From positions 124,001-188,000 of the forward strand of contig NZ_JAAOEO010000005.1 in NCBI RefSeq assembly GCF_011393025.1: a stretch of 64,000 bases of DNA, given 5' to 3'. This document shows positions 37,008 to 46,055 of this stretch, in pieces. The notes beneath the pieces were generated by a model, which was given only the letters and a program-made list of their open reading frames with translations, did no database searches and had not been told where the DNA came from. A program made the position numbers and the translations under genes. Source of the DNA: Neobacillus terrae. Lineage in GTDB: Bacteria; Bacillota; Bacilli; Bacillales; Cytobacillaceae. Numbering within the stretch: position 1 is the first letter of the stretch; each line of letters opens with the position of its first letter.

Positions 37008-37694
37008 ATGAAAAAGATTGTGGTTAGTTACAGTGGCGGGAAGGATTCAACCCTTGCTTTGTTTAGGATTCAAAATAGTCAAGACTATGAAATAGACTCC
37101 TTACTTGTAACCCTGACAGATGGTTTTGACAGGGTTTCTGTACATGGAGTACGTTATGAGCTGCTTATGCTGCAATCGGAGTCTTTAGGTATTCCATTAC
37201 GGGAAGTAAGGATACCACAGGATTGCTCAAATGAAAAATATCAGCAAATCATGGGTAAGGCTGTTGAAGAAATGGAAGCTGACGGTGTTACTCATATCGT
37301 TTTCGGGGATATTCACCTTGAGGATGTAAGGGAATATAGAGAGAAAATGCTTAATGGAACAGGAATTACACCCTTGTTTCCGCTATGGGGAATTCCTGTA
37401 AAGGAGTTAGCAAATGACTTTATAAACAAAGGTTTTAAAACGGTCTTAACTTGCATTGATCTGGATAAATTAGATAAAACTTTCTCTGGCAGAGTATATG
37501 ATTGGGAATTTATAAAAGATTATCCAAAAGAAGTGCTTGATCTCTGCGGAGAAAATGGAGAGTTTCACACCTTTGTATTTGACGGTCCAAATTTTAACTT
37601 CCCTATCGAATACAAATTAGGTGATCAAAGAGTTACTCCGGACTACTTTACCAAGAAGGACAGGTTTCTATATGTTGATGTAATACCAATTTAG
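37008..37694 (+). CDS. Diphthine-ammonia ligase-like PP-loop ATPase
   Basis: A 228-residue adenine nucleotide alpha-hydrolase of the Dph6/MJ0570 family. The PP-loop is VVSYSGGKDSTLALFR at the N-terminus. GVTHIVFGDIHLEDVREYRE and TPLFPLWGIPVKELA are family features, as is CGENGEFHTFVFDGPNF near the end. Eukaryotic relatives amidate diphthine; bacteria lack diphthamide, so the bacterial reaction is unknown, presumably an ATP-dependent amidation. GGAGGG precedes the ATG. Confidence 0.88.
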   Translation: MKKIVVSYSGGKDSTLALFRIQNSQDYEIDSLLVTLTDGFDRVSVHGVRYELLMLQSESLGIPLREVRIPQDCSNEKYQQIMGKAVEEMEADGVTHIVFGDIHLEDVREYREKMLNGTGITPLFPLWGIPVKELANDFINKGFKTVLTCIDLDKLDKTFSGRVYDWEFIKDYPKEVLDLCGENGEFHTFVFDGPNFNFPIEYKLGDQRVTPDYFTKKDRFLYVDVIPI

Positions 37695-37835
37695 ATGCCG
37701 AAAAAGCGTCCTTTTTAATTTGTGTTTTGGAAAAGATAACCAAGTGAATACAAAAGGATCTTTCCCGATAAGCAAAAATGGTGGGGCTTCCGTCTGTTCC
37801 TTTTTCTTTCTTTTTTAGATATTTGTCGTAGTCAT

Positions 37836-38005
37836 CCTCGGAAAAGCTAAAGCTTTTCCTTCGTGCGATGCGGATGCTACCGAAGCTTTCCTTGTCCTGA
37901 TTTCTGAAGTGATTTGGCTTATGACCCGAGGGGCTGGGCGCTGGAGCTGGATTCCAATAACCTAGTTCGGAGTTTTCCACAAGGTGAAAATTTATAATTT
38001 CATAA
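37836..38005. repeat. Dispersed repeats: family A core plus part of the bcrC-type element
   Basis: 37838-37872 is the family A hairpin core (CCTCGGAAAAGCTAAAGCTTTTCCTTCGTGCGA), followed by GCTTTCCTTGTCCTG. From 37897 (TCCTGATTTCTGAAGTG) to about 38005 it matches 27570-27700, including GAGGGGCTGGGCGCTGGAGC and CGGAGTTTTCCACAAGGTGA. The short frames here are not genes. Confidence 0.85.
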
Positions 38006-38010
38006 CCGAT

Positions 38011-38050
38011 AAAAAAGGTGCCAACTTCTCTTTTATAGAAATTGGCACTT
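38011..38050 (-). terminator. Terminator of the zinc-ribbon gene
   Basis: On the minus strand GTGCCAATTTCT pairs with AGAAGTTGGCAC and is followed by CTTTTTTATC. Confidence 0.87.
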
Positions 38051-38067
38051 CGTTTATTGACTATACG

Positions 38068-38277
38068 TTATCGTGCCGCTTTTGGCGGTTGGCACAAGTC
38101 ACATTTACGTTGGTTATTATTTTTAAATTTCGTAAATGTTTTTTCGAAGTTGCTGCCACAAGCACATTGAAATAGTAACTTTTGAGAAAAGCCCTGATAT
38201 TCCCTCGATAGAAGCTTACTTTCCGAATTGTTTTCAACAAATTCTTTAATTTTACCTATCGTCCATCGTTTATTCAT
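38068..38277 (-). CDS. Small zinc-ribbon protein, 69 residues
   Basis: Starts at the ATG at 38277 after GAGGTG; the longer frame has no site. The N-terminal part (RWTIGKIKEFVENNSESKLL) and the two Cys pairs (FQCACGSNFEKTF and KCDLCQ) resemble the treble-clef/zinc-ribbon module often linked to HNH endonucleases in Bacillus phages and genomes. No nuclease motif is present. It may be a stand-alone nucleic acid-binding protein or a remnant of a larger gene. Its own terminator supports a real unit. Confidence 0.65.
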   Translation of the reverse strand: MNKRWTIGKIKEFVENNSESKLLSREYQGFSQKLLFQCACGSNFEKTFTKFKNNNQRKCDLCQPPKAAR

Positions 38278-38784
38278 TCTTTTACACCTCAATATTTTAT
38301 CGCTTTGCGGAGGCTGTTTTTTTGGCATCCGTTCTTATAAGTAAAAGTCGTAATTATCCTAAGTTCCTAATTATAACATGAGAAGGCAACCAATTAAACA
38401 GATGGAAGGTCTTTTTAAAGTAAACTCACACATTACTTCAATAGAAAAATTCAATAAAAAGAGCCTAATCCTGCGGGGGATTCTATAAGAAAACTTTTAT
38501 AGACCTTCTTCTACTTACCCTATCTGTTTGTTCTACCATTTTAATGAACTTACACTTTGTGGACTTTCACCTTTTGAAATAGCATGAAGAAACTTGTTCT
38601 CTCGTGGTAGTTGAAGAAGAACTCGTTAAAGTTTTATTTTAAAAAGGGTGTAATATATTAGCTTTTTATGGCGAAAACACCTCGTTCTTTCTTTATTGTG
38701 TTACACTTAATACAGATAAACATATTATCTGGGGATGATTCGACTATCATTAGTCAGCCCTTGTATAATGGAAGGAGTGTATGA
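38278..38784. other. Intergenic region
   Basis: About 500 AT-rich bases. I see no gene, no strong hairpin and no match to the repeats named here. GGAAGGAG just before 38785 is the binding site of the next gene. Confidence 0.5.
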
Positions 38785-39156
38785 ATGGAAACAATTAGTG
38801 TTTTCCTAGATGACTATCGAAAAGCACCCAGTGGTTATGTACTAGCCGAGACTATTGATGAGTGTTTAGAGCTATTGTTAAACTTTGATATTAAACATCT
38901 CTCTTTGGATCACGATTTATTAAATAAAACTAGAAATGGTTTTATGCTTGTTCAAAAAATGGTTAAAGAAAAACTGTTCGCAAAACACATAACAATTCAT
39001 TCTGCCAATTCAGTCGGCGGTAAAGCAATGTACAACTTTTTGAAGCAAGCACAATGTGATTATTTAATGCCCCCTTCCATTACTGTATCCTTAAGACCGC
39101 TGCCACTACATTTCTTCCCGCCAAAGGTTCTTCAACGTTATTTAGAAATACGGTAA
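38785..39156 (+). CDS. Cyclic-phosphate processing receiver-domain protein
   Basis: A 123-residue protein with the features of the cREC family, a receiver-like domain associated with cyclic nucleotide processing. Visible features are FLDDYRKAPSGYVLAETIDE at the N-terminus, LSLDHDLLNKTRNGFMLVQK in the middle, and ITIHSANSVGGKAMYNFLKQ near the end. The SLDHDL and HSAN motifs carry the conserved acidic and His residues. The exact reaction is not established. GGAAGGAG lies before the ATG; it appears to be a single gene. Confidence 0.75.
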   Translation: METISVFLDDYRKAPSGYVLAETIDECLELLLNFDIKHLSLDHDLLNKTRNGFMLVQKMVKEKLFAKHITIHSANSVGGKAMYNFLKQAQCDYLMPPSITVSLRPLPLHFFPPKVLQRYLEIR

Positions 39157-39324
39157 ACTCTTCTCATTTACATTTCACCTGGATATTCTTTTTTAATAAA
39201 TCTGTTAGTTGGAAATTTAAAAACTAGAAAAAGTACCCCTTTTATTCCTTCATAAAGAAAATATTTATCTATTTAATTAGAGGTTAATGAATTAGTTATT
39301 TACTCAATTCAATGGGGGACTATT

Positions 39325-39531
39325 ATGGCAACTCTTTTAGAAAATCTGAAATTTTCATTAATAGAGACACGCCAGAGGTATACAATACTTAAGGATAAGG
39401 GTATTGATTCAATGCGAACGGTTTATCCTGCTATCCCTTACAATCTTGAATTATATAATCAACTTTTAGATACTTTGCCCCAAGAGATAGCCCGACTGGA
39501 GCAAAGGATTCAAAAGATAGAAGCACTTTAA
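39325..39531 (+). CDS. Small helical protein, 68 residues (paralog of 57691-57879)
   Basis: The protein starts MATLLENLKFSLIETRQRYT, then ILKDKGIDSMRTVYPAIPY, and ends LPQEIARLEQRIQKIEAL. It shares the layout [LI]ENLK.SL.ET..R...I...G....VY, LP.EI..LE.RI with the minus-strand product at 57691-57879. The C-terminal part is a likely coiled-coil helix. I do not know the family. GGGGGAC before the ATG gives a weak site. Confidence 0.6.
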   Translation: MATLLENLKFSLIETRQRYTILKDKGIDSMRTVYPAIPYNLELYNQLLDTLPQEIARLEQRIQKIEAL

Positions 39532-39720
39532 ACGTCTGCCAGTGATGGTGGACCTTTTTCATTCTACCCTCCTTAAAAAGCAAATAAGGAACTGCCAAAG
39601 CAGTTCCCTTAGTTAACATAAACAATCAATCGTTTAACAAGCCTGGTTTCTTAACATGCGTATTAATAAAAAAGTAGAAATGGTTCATAGAGGAATCGAA
39701 CTCTGTGTTTCTTCGCTAAA

Positions 39721-40602
39721 TTAGTGCCCTGGAAGAGACACATGTTGTAGTTTTTCTGGATTTCTCACTATATAGATATCTGCAATGTGGCTGTTTTTTA
39801 CATGGAAACAAATAACCGTTTTGACATTGTCCTCCCCACTTACTAAGAGTCCAGTTTCACCATTTACATTAACCCTTTTAAAAATGGGTGGCTTCTCCAC
39901 ATTAAGATTATGTGAAAGTAAATTTCTGATAAAACGTAAAACAAGATCTTTGGAGCATATTGGCTTTAAAGCTGCATAGACTTTTCCGCCACCATCAGAA
40001 TACAGTGTTATATCCTTATACAATAATTCTTCTATTCTTTGAAAATTTCCATGATGTAAAGCTGTTATGAATATCTTTATAATTTCGTCTTTTTTTGGAT
40101 CAAGCGATTCTTCCACCTCTTCTTTTATCAGAGGAAATTTGATCTTTACCCTGCTGAATATTTTTCTGCAAGTTGCTTCACTTCGATTCAATATTTGAGA
40201 AATTGTCTTATAATCATAGGCTAGCACTTCCCTAAGAATAAAAACGGCTCTCTCCATAGGTTTCAATTTTTCCAGCATGAGCAGAATGGCAAATGATAAC
40301 GCTTCTCCATTCATCACTTCAGTTAAAGGATCGTTCTCGTTTAGAATTAATGGTTCCGGCAGCCAGGGACCAGTATAGGTCTCACGTTTATACCCAGCTG
40401 ATTTTAAATGATCAATACATTTGTTTGTAACCATTTTACAAAGGTAAGCCTTCTTATTTTCCACATGTTCCATCGTTTTTTCAGCTGCCTGGACATACAC
40501 ATCATGTACGATGTCTTCTGCATCAGAAACAGTGCCGAGCATCCGGTAAGCAATCGAAAATAGAAGCGGCTGAAACTGAGAATAGAGTTTCTGTAACCCC
40601 AA
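39721..40602 (-). CDS. ECF41-type RNA polymerase sigma factor (SigJ-like)
   Basis: A sigma factor of about 293 residues. Region 2 (FSIAYRMLGTVSDAEDIVHD) and region 4 (DYKTISQILNRSEATCRKIF) are followed by a SnoaL-like C-terminal domain of about 100 residues, which in ECF41 replaces an anti-sigma factor. The linker GYKRETYTGPWLPEPLI is diagnostic of ECF41. I start at the TTG at 40602, since AAGGAGG stands 8 bases before it; the ATG at 40620 would overlap that site. It follows the oxidoreductase directly. ECF41 factors commonly control one adjacent redox gene and themselves, which fits the promoter at 41819-41845. Confidence 0.9.
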   Translation of the reverse strand: MGLQKLYSQFQPLLFSIAYRMLGTVSDAEDIVHDVYVQAAEKTMEHVENKKAYLCKMVTNKCIDHLKSAGYKRETYTGPWLPEPLILNENDPLTEVMNGEALSFAILLMLEKLKPMERAVFILREVLAYDYKTISQILNRSEATCRKIFSRVKIKFPLIKEEVEESLDPKKDEIIKIFITALHHGNFQRIEELLYKDITLYSDGGGKVYAALKPICSKDLVLRFIRNLLSHNLNVEKPPIFKRVNVNGETGLLVSGEDNVKTVICFHVKNSHIADIYIVRNPEKLQHVSLPGH

Positions 40603-40620
40603 TATCTTTACCTCCTTCAT

Positions 40621-41784
40621 TCAGCGGGCAATACTGGCAATATTCCATGTATACTCTCTTATTTTTTCTGCCAGTTTACCTGAAAGCACGAAATCAACTC
40701 CCCATTTTTGTGCCCAAACAAAACCATCTTTCGGACCGAGCCCTATACAAATAAGATCAGGATAGGTTTGATGTACACTTGCTTGATCTCCCCTAATATG
40801 TGATTTCATAATTTGGGCAAGTCTTTGCGCCTGAGATATTGCCTCCTTGCAGCTCATTGCTGCAACCGTCCCGCTTATAGGGTCAACCACATGAATGCAA
40901 TCTCCAATAGCATAAATATTCTCACTTTTGACTAAGCGATACCAGGAATCCACTTTTATTTTTCCTTCTTCGGTGAGAGAAAGACCTAAATCGAAAATGC
41001 TTGGATGAGGTTTTAACCCGACCGTCCAAACACATACATCCGCTTTGAGTTCGGTATTGTCAGAGAATATAACTTTACCATCTAGGAATCTTTCAACCTT
41101 CTTGTTGTGCATAACCTTAATACCGTGTCTCATTAGTCTGCTCTGAAGCCGTTTCCCGATTTTTTCAGGAGCTCCATATAATAATCTCTGTTTATCATTA
41201 ATAAGAAATACTTCAACACTGTTAGGTTTTCTCCCTGCTTTTTCAGTTTCCTCTTTTAGCCATGACCCTACTTCTGCTGCAGTTTCGATACCTGTAATCC
41301 CACTTCCGGCTATAACCACTCGAAGATTACTCTTGGCTGATAACATCTTTTCCAATAATTGTTGACGAATACATTGGGCGCTTTCTAAACCTTTGAGCGA
41401 AATTCCTCCACGTTCTGGATCCGCTTCTCGCACGACGCTGCCTAAGGCGAGCACTAGCCGGTCAAAATCCAGATGAATGACTGATTCATCCTCCCTGGTA
41501 ATGAGAACGTTTTGCTCTTCAGAATTAATTGCTGTTAACTCTCCCTGAATAAACTCAATAACTGAGCGGCAATAATGCTTGAGAGGAACATGTAAATCTG
41601 ACACATTTTCATTAACAATCCCCTTAAATAATTTTACCTTTTTAAAATGGAAAGTATTTTTATCAACTAAGATAATTCTTATGTTCCTCTTTAGCTCCTT
41701 ATGGAACTCTTTCTTCAGTGATTCTATAAGGTTAATCCCGGCGTACCCGCCACCGACAACCACTATTTTTATCACATTTTCCAT
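40621..41784 (-). CDS. FAD-dependent NAD(P)H oxidoreductase (NDH-2-like)
   Basis: A 387-residue pyridine nucleotide-disulphide family flavoprotein. The FAD dinucleotide motif is VVVGGGYAGINL at the start; the NAD(P) motif is VVIAGSGITGIETAAEVG (about residues 155-172); the second FAD motif is ENIYAIGDCIHV. It resembles type II NADH dehydrogenases and AifA-like proteins but lacks an obvious membrane helix. The electron acceptor is unknown. AAAGGAGACG precedes the ATG. It is the first gene after the ECF41 promoter and abuts the sigma gene, so the pair forms an autoregulated unit. Confidence 0.88.
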   Translation of the reverse strand: MENVIKIVVVGGGYAGINLIESLKKEFHKELKRNIRIILVDKNTFHFKKVKLFKGIVNENVSDLHVPLKHYCRSVIEFIQGELTAINSEEQNVLITREDESVIHLDFDRLVLALGSVVREADPERGGISLKGLESAQCIRQQLLEKMLSAKSNLRVVIAGSGITGIETAAEVGSWLKEETEKAGRKPNSVEVFLINDKQRLLYGAPEKIGKRLQSRLMRHGIKVMHNKKVERFLDGKVIFSDNTELKADVCVWTVGLKPHPSIFDLGLSLTEEGKIKVDSWYRLVKSENIYAIGDCIHVVDPISGTVAAMSCKEAISQAQRLAQIMKSHIRGDQASVHQTYPDLICIGLGPKDGFVWAQKWGVDFVLSGKLAEKIREYTWNIASIAR

Positions 41785-41818
41785 TGCAATCGTCTCCTTT
41801 TAATCGTTCTAAACACAT

Positions 41819-41845
41819 GACGATTAAAGAAGCCACTTTGTGACA
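41819..41845 (-). promoter_or_regulatory. ECF41 promoter
   Basis: On the minus strand TGTCACA (41839-41845), a 16-base spacer and CGTC (41819-41822) match the published ECF41 consensus exactly. It lies 35-61 bases upstream of the oxidoreductase start, in front of the operon that encodes an ECF41 factor. Confidence 0.85.
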
Positions 41846-41954
41846 GATATGAAAAAAAACATAGTTGCATTCTGCTTTTCATCACTACGAAGTCCGGCTC
41901 GGGTACGACATTTCGATTATTACCTCTTTTGTTGAACTCCACTGGGTCTCAATA

Positions 41955-42232
41955 AGAAAAGCACAAGCGCCCGTTCAGCGAGGCAACTGCGTGAGTAAAC
42001 TTCCTGTTGTTTCTCCTCTGAATTGACAACATGTAGCTTTGCGACGAGCTGAACATTCGCTTCCTTGAATCGGCTATGGCACAGAAGCATTTAAAAAGTT
42101 CGATGTTGACTTATCGTAGGGAGATGCGAGATGGACACTAGCTGCACCCAGTATCACCTTTGGTCATACTTGATGCAAGACTTCAAAGACGCTTTTCAAG
42201 GTTGAAAACTCGCTGGGCGCTGGAGCTAGACA
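41955..42232 (-). repeat. Dispersed repeat family B, copy 2 (inverted)
   Basis: Inverted copy of 34384-34660. It begins AAGAAAAGCACAAGCGCCCG and ends CGCTGGGCGCTGGAGCTAGA. The ends share the GCTGGGCGCTGGAGC motif with the element inside the bcrC-like gene. No coding content. The remaining bases from 41846 to 42264 show no gene. Confidence 0.9.
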
Positions 42233-42267
42233 AATTAAAAGGTAAAACTTTATACTTTCCTATCCAT

Positions 42268-42298
42268 TAAAAAAGGAAGCCCTTTGAAAGGCTCCCTT
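42268..42298 (-). terminator. Terminator of the hydrolase operon
   Basis: On the minus strand AAGGGAGCC pairs with GGCTTCCTT and is followed by TTTTTAATGG. Confidence 0.9.
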
Positions 42299-42305
42299 GA
42301 TAATA

Positions 42306-43481
42306 TTACTTATTTAAATAGTTCCAAGCGTATTGAGCGTATAGCTCAGCCCCTATAGTAAGTGCGTCTTCATCAATGTTGAATTTGCCATGATGGTGTG
42401 CCCACTCAGTATCTTTTTCTGGATTGCCACTGCCCACAAGAGCAAAGCATCCAGGGACTCTTTCAAGATAGTCGCTGAAGTCCTCACCACCCATTGTTGG
42501 CTTTTCAAAATAAACAGCATCTTCCCCAAAAACCTCTTTGACAATCATTTGAGCCAGATTTGCACTTTTTTCTTCATTTATCACTGCTTGTGTTCCCCGT
42601 ATATATTCAACATCAGCCGTTGCACCATATGTAGCGGCAACATTTTCAGCATAATGCCTAAGCTGGGATTCAATATGATCTCTAGTTTTTGGATCAAAAC
42701 AACGAACCGTACCTTCAATGACTGCATTCTCGGCAATAACATTAAAACGAGTGCCTACCACCATTTTTCCTATTGTCAGAACAGCAGGCTTTTGAGCATC
42801 AATGGTTCTTGAAACAACTGTTTGTACATTCATGACAAACGAAGAAGCCACAATCGCTGCATCTATACAATCATGGGGCATAGCACCATGCCCCCCTCTT
42901 CCTTTAAATGTTACTTTAAATAGATCAGCTGATGCAAATGCGGGTCCAACAGGACAAGACACTTTACCTGTTGGCATTTGTGACCAGATGTGAATTCCGA
43001 ATACGTTGTCCACACCATCAACAGCCCCTTGTTTCACCATAGCTTTTGCTCCCTCTGCTACTTCTTCCGCAGGCTGGAACAAAAAACGGACGGTTCCTGG
43101 CAATTCATTCTTTTGTTCATTTAAGGCTTTGGCAGCAATGAGAAGCATTGCAGTATGTGCATCATGGCCACAAGCATGCATTTTTCCTTCTGCTTTTGAT
43201 ACATAAGGCAAATTTTTATTTAATTCTTCTACTGACAATGCATCCATGTCACCTCTCAAAGCGACTGTTTTCCCTGGCTTTCCACCTTCAATTGTGGCAA
43301 TAACACCAGTCGGTTTCGTTCTTCGATAGTGAATACCTAGATTATCAAGATATTCACAAACAAAATTAGTTGTATTCTCTTCTTCCCAGGAAAGCTCCGG
43401 CTCGCTGTGCAGCTTTCTTCGTAAAGCTTTCAATTCTTCATCATAATTTTGTATCGACTCTTTTATCTTTACATTAATCAT
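42306..43481 (-). CDS. M20-family amidohydrolase (aminoacylase/IAA hydrolase type)
   Basis: A 391-residue zinc-dependent amidohydrolase of peptidase family M20D. Metal and catalytic motifs are ALRGDMDALSVEE, MHACGHDAHTAMLL, LFQPAEEVAEGAKAM, FGIHIWSQMPTG and the final WAHHHGKFNIDE. Relatives cleave N-acyl amino acids or similar amides. It overlaps the upstream hydrolase gene by 4 bases (ATGA type), which indicates coupling. In this operon it probably completes the degradation of a compound brought in by the transporter upstream; the substrate is unknown. Confidence 0.9.
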   Translation of the reverse strand: MINVKIKESIQNYDEELKALRRKLHSEPELSWEEENTTNFVCEYLDNLGIHYRRTKPTGVIATIEGGKPGKTVALRGDMDALSVEELNKNLPYVSKAEGKMHACGHDAHTAMLLIAAKALNEQKNELPGTVRFLFQPAEEVAEGAKAMVKQGAVDGVDNVFGIHIWSQMPTGKVSCPVGPAFASADLFKVTFKGRGGHGAMPHDCIDAAIVASSFVMNVQTVVSRTIDAQKPAVLTIGKMVVGTRFNVIAENAVIEGTVRCFDPKTRDHIESQLRHYAENVAATYGATADVEYIRGTQAVINEEKSANLAQMIVKEVFGEDAVYFEKPTMGGEDFSDYLERVPGCFALVGSGNPEKDTEWAHHHGKFNIDEDALTIGAELYAQYAWNYLNK

Positions 43482-44713
43482 TTCTCTTCTGCCTCCGTTA
43501 GTTTCTTTGTTGTCTCATATAGAATTTGTACTGCCTTTGCAATATCTCCCGCATCGGACCATTCCTCTGGGCAATGGCTTAATCCATCCTTACTAGGAAT
43601 AAACACCATACCCACGTCTGTAAAATCGGAAAAGACCATAGCGTCGTGCCCTGCCCCACTGTTAATGGAGCAATACGGTATCTCTAGATTACGACTCGAT
43701 TCTTTCAAATGGGCAATAATCTCTTGGTTCATCACCTTGGGCTTCATATATAAGCACTGTTCAGCCGAAATTCGGATTACATCCTGACTATATAAATCTA
43801 TTAATTCAGTCATTTGACGAACTACATTCTGTATATGTTCCTCTTTACTCGAGCGGATATCGACTGTGAAGACCGTTTTATTAGGAATTACATTTGCACC
43901 GTTTGGAAATACATTTAATTGGCCAGTTGTTATAACGGTACCTTCTCCTTCCTCAATGGCTAAAGTAGGAAATTGAGCAATCATCCTGGCAGCAGTCACT
44001 AATGCATCTGATCGGCGTGCCATGGGGGTAGTACCAGCATGTCCAGCCTTTCCTTCTACCGTTACTTTAAATTGGGTCAAACCCACAATAGCTTCTACAA
44101 CACCAATGGGAATATTTTTTTCCTCGAGTACCGGGCCTTGTTCAATATGTAATTCTAAGAACGCCTTGATGGTTTTTGGATCTCTCTTTTTAGGAAGAGA
44201 GGGGTCTAGACCAATATTAACCATTGCTTCTTCAGTAGAAATTCCATCTTTATCTTTTAAGTTTTTGAAATCTTTTTCACTTAGCAGGCCTGTAATACCT
44301 CTTGAACCCATTAATCCGCCGCCAAACCTTGCCCCCTCTTCTTCAATAAGTGCAATCACCTCAAGGGGGTATTTTGGTTTCAGCTGTTTCTGTGCAAAAA
44401 GGGCTGCCACTTCAAGAGCAGCTACAACTCCGGCAGGACCGTCAAAGGAACCTCCATTAGGGACTGAATCAAAATGTGAACCGATTAGAACGCTTGGTGC
44501 ATCTTTAAGAGTCCCATTAAGTTTGCCAAAAATATTGCCAAAACCATCTTCACTGACTTGTAATCTATATTCGGTCATTTTATTTTTTATATATTCCCTC
44601 GCCTGTTTGTCCTCTTTGCTATATGTCAGCCGCGTCGTCCCAACTCCAGGAGTAGCTGTAAATTTACTTAGTGTGTCAATATGCCCCTCAATACTTGCTC
44701 GAAGTTCATCCAT
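43478..44713 (-). CDS. AllC/HyuC-type Zn hydrolase (allantoate or N-carbamoyl amino acid)
   Basis: A 411-residue M20-type amidase of the allantoate amidohydrolase and N-carbamoyl-L-amino acid hydrolase group. Motifs are VLIGSHFDSVPNGGSFDG, IEEEGARFGGGLMGSRG, AFLELHIEQGPVLEE, and SGAGHDAMVFSDFTDVGMVF. These carry the two metal sites and the catalytic Glu. The two activities cannot be separated by eye. No allantoinase, hydantoinase or urate gene lies nearby, so the purine route has no further support here. Confidence 0.87.
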   Translation of the reverse strand: MDELRASIEGHIDTLSKFTATPGVGTTRLTYSKEDKQAREYIKNKMTEYRLQVSEDGFGNIFGKLNGTLKDAPSVLIGSHFDSVPNGGSFDGPAGVVAALEVAALFAQKQLKPKYPLEVIALIEEEGARFGGGLMGSRGITGLLSEKDFKNLKDKDGISTEEAMVNIGLDPSLPKKRDPKTIKAFLELHIEQGPVLEEKNIPIGVVEAIVGLTQFKVTVEGKAGHAGTTPMARRSDALVTAARMIAQFPTLAIEEGEGTVITTGQLNVFPNGANVIPNKTVFTVDIRSSKEEHIQNVVRQMTELIDLYSQDVIRISAEQCLYMKPKVMNQEIIAHLKESSRNLEIPYCSINSGAGHDAMVFSDFTDVGMVFIPSKDGLSHCPEEWSDAGDIAKAVQILYETTKKLTEAEEK

Positions 44714-44732
44714 TCCTTTTTCCTCCGATCTT

Positions 44733-45938
44733 TTACAAAAATTTCACCAAAATACCTGCTAAAACAACCGATACAATTGTTACTGTGATAAAACCACCAA
44801 CAAGCATAGATGGCAGCATTTTGTTTGTTAAGACTTCTTTTTCTTTTTCATCATTTGTTAAGGACTTGATTACTTCATTTGTAATGATGTAGTCAGCCGG
44901 AAATCCATATAAGGCCGTTAAAGAAACGGCAAACGCCATTTCTTTACTAACTTTTAAGGCTTTACCTGCAAAGAATGAGAAGATATACATTCCTATCACA
45001 CCTAAAATAATCGTACCAACAAGAGGAAATAGAATTTCTAGCATCATACTTGGTGTTGCCTGTTTTAATCCATCAAAGATGAAAAGCATAAGCGCCATGA
45101 TGGCTAAACCGAACCCATTTGCTTTTTGTAATACCTGTTTTTCCAAGAAACCGATACTTTTTGCGATAACCCCAAATAATAAACAAAGGACAAACGGGCT
45201 TATAGAAACAACAGGTGCTAATAGAGTTGAAACTTCATAAGCAAGAAAAGCGACAAAGGCAAGCCTCAAAAATTTAAAAAAGTCTGTGTTATATTTCTCC
45301 GGCATGTTTTTAAAAATCTTTAGATCAATCGGTGCGGATTCTGCTGTAGCTGCTATTTCAGCGGATGCTTTTATTGATTCTTTTTCTGTCAATTGACCAT
45401 TACGATATTGCTTAAGGAGTCTTTTTCCTTCTTTCTTCAACATAATGGAGGTGAGTGGATATCCTGCAAACCCTTGCATAACGTAGATAACAATGGCGAA
45501 TACCGACAGAGAGGTGAGCCCCGCTTCCTTTGCTCCTTCTGACATAATTAAGGCAGATACAACACCACCAACTAAAGGAGGTATTGCGACAACTATTGTT
45601 TTAAAACCAAAAATTAATGTTCCAATGCTGAACAAAAAGGCAATGATTCCTAGTATCCCAGAAAGAGCAATTACAACCGTTTTCCATTGATTTTTTAACT
45701 CTCGCAATGATAACAATGTTCCCATATTGGTAATTAAAAGATACATTAACATGGTTGCAACAACTGGTGGTACACCGGCGATCGAAACAATATCTTTAGG
45801 AAAAAAGGTCCAGTATCCAGCGAGAAAAAGGACAGCACAGATAAAAATGGACGGTACCCACGCTTTGGTTCGTATAGCTACCAAATCCCCAATAAATAAA
45901 ATAAAGATGACAATAAATAATGCTAGCATTTGAGACAT
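44733..45938 (-). CDS. Polytopic transporter-like membrane protein
   Basis: A 401-residue protein with about 11-12 hydrophobic helices. An internal cytoplasmic loop of about 50 residues (KKEGKRLLKQYRNGQLTEKE onward) separates two halves. The halves each hold Gly/Pro-rich segments (IPPLVGGVVSALIMSEGA and SLTALYGFPADYIITNEV), suggesting an inverted-repeat transporter like the glutamate/GltS or related carboxylate carriers. I do not recognise the exact family. As first gene of an operon with two amidohydrolases it is probably the importer of their substrate. Confidence 0.7.
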   Translation of the reverse strand: MSQMLALFIVIFILFIGDLVAIRTKAWVPSIFICAVLFLAGYWTFFPKDIVSIAGVPPVVATMLMYLLITNMGTLLSLRELKNQWKTVVIALSGILGIIAFLFSIGTLIFGFKTIVVAIPPLVGGVVSALIMSEGAKEAGLTSLSVFAIVIYVMQGFAGYPLTSIMLKKEGKRLLKQYRNGQLTEKESIKASAEIAATAESAPIDLKIFKNMPEKYNTDFFKFLRLAFVAFLAYEVSTLLAPVVSISPFVLCLLFGVIAKSIGFLEKQVLQKANGFGLAIMALMLFIFDGLKQATPSMMLEILFPLVGTIILGVIGMYIFSFFAGKALKVSKEMAFAVSLTALYGFPADYIITNEVIKSLTNDEKEKEVLTNKMLPSMLVGGFITVTIVSVVLAGILVKFL

Positions 45939-46005
45939 AAATACACCTTCGCTCTCTATGATGAAATAAAATCCTTTCGTTTAACGAAAAAGATTTAATA
46001 TTAGA

Positions 46006-46034
46006 ATAATAATATAATTATACTTTTCAGTCAA
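46006..46034 (-). promoter_or_regulatory. SigA-type promoter of the transporter-hydrolase operon
   Basis: On the minus strand TTGACT (46029-46034), a 17-base spacer and TATTAT (46006-46011). It lies about 70 bases upstream of the transporter start codon. Confidence 0.75.
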
Positions 46035-46055
46035 TTTAAACTTTTCGAATTATAA

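Noticed and set aside
37648..37980. 110-codon minus-strand frame.
   Set aside because: It consists mainly of translated repeat sequence (37836-38005), with no start site.
44022..44762. 246-codon plus-strand frame.
   Set aside because: It lies antisense to the AllC-type hydrolase, whose motifs are complete; the frame is a codon-use shadow with no binding site.
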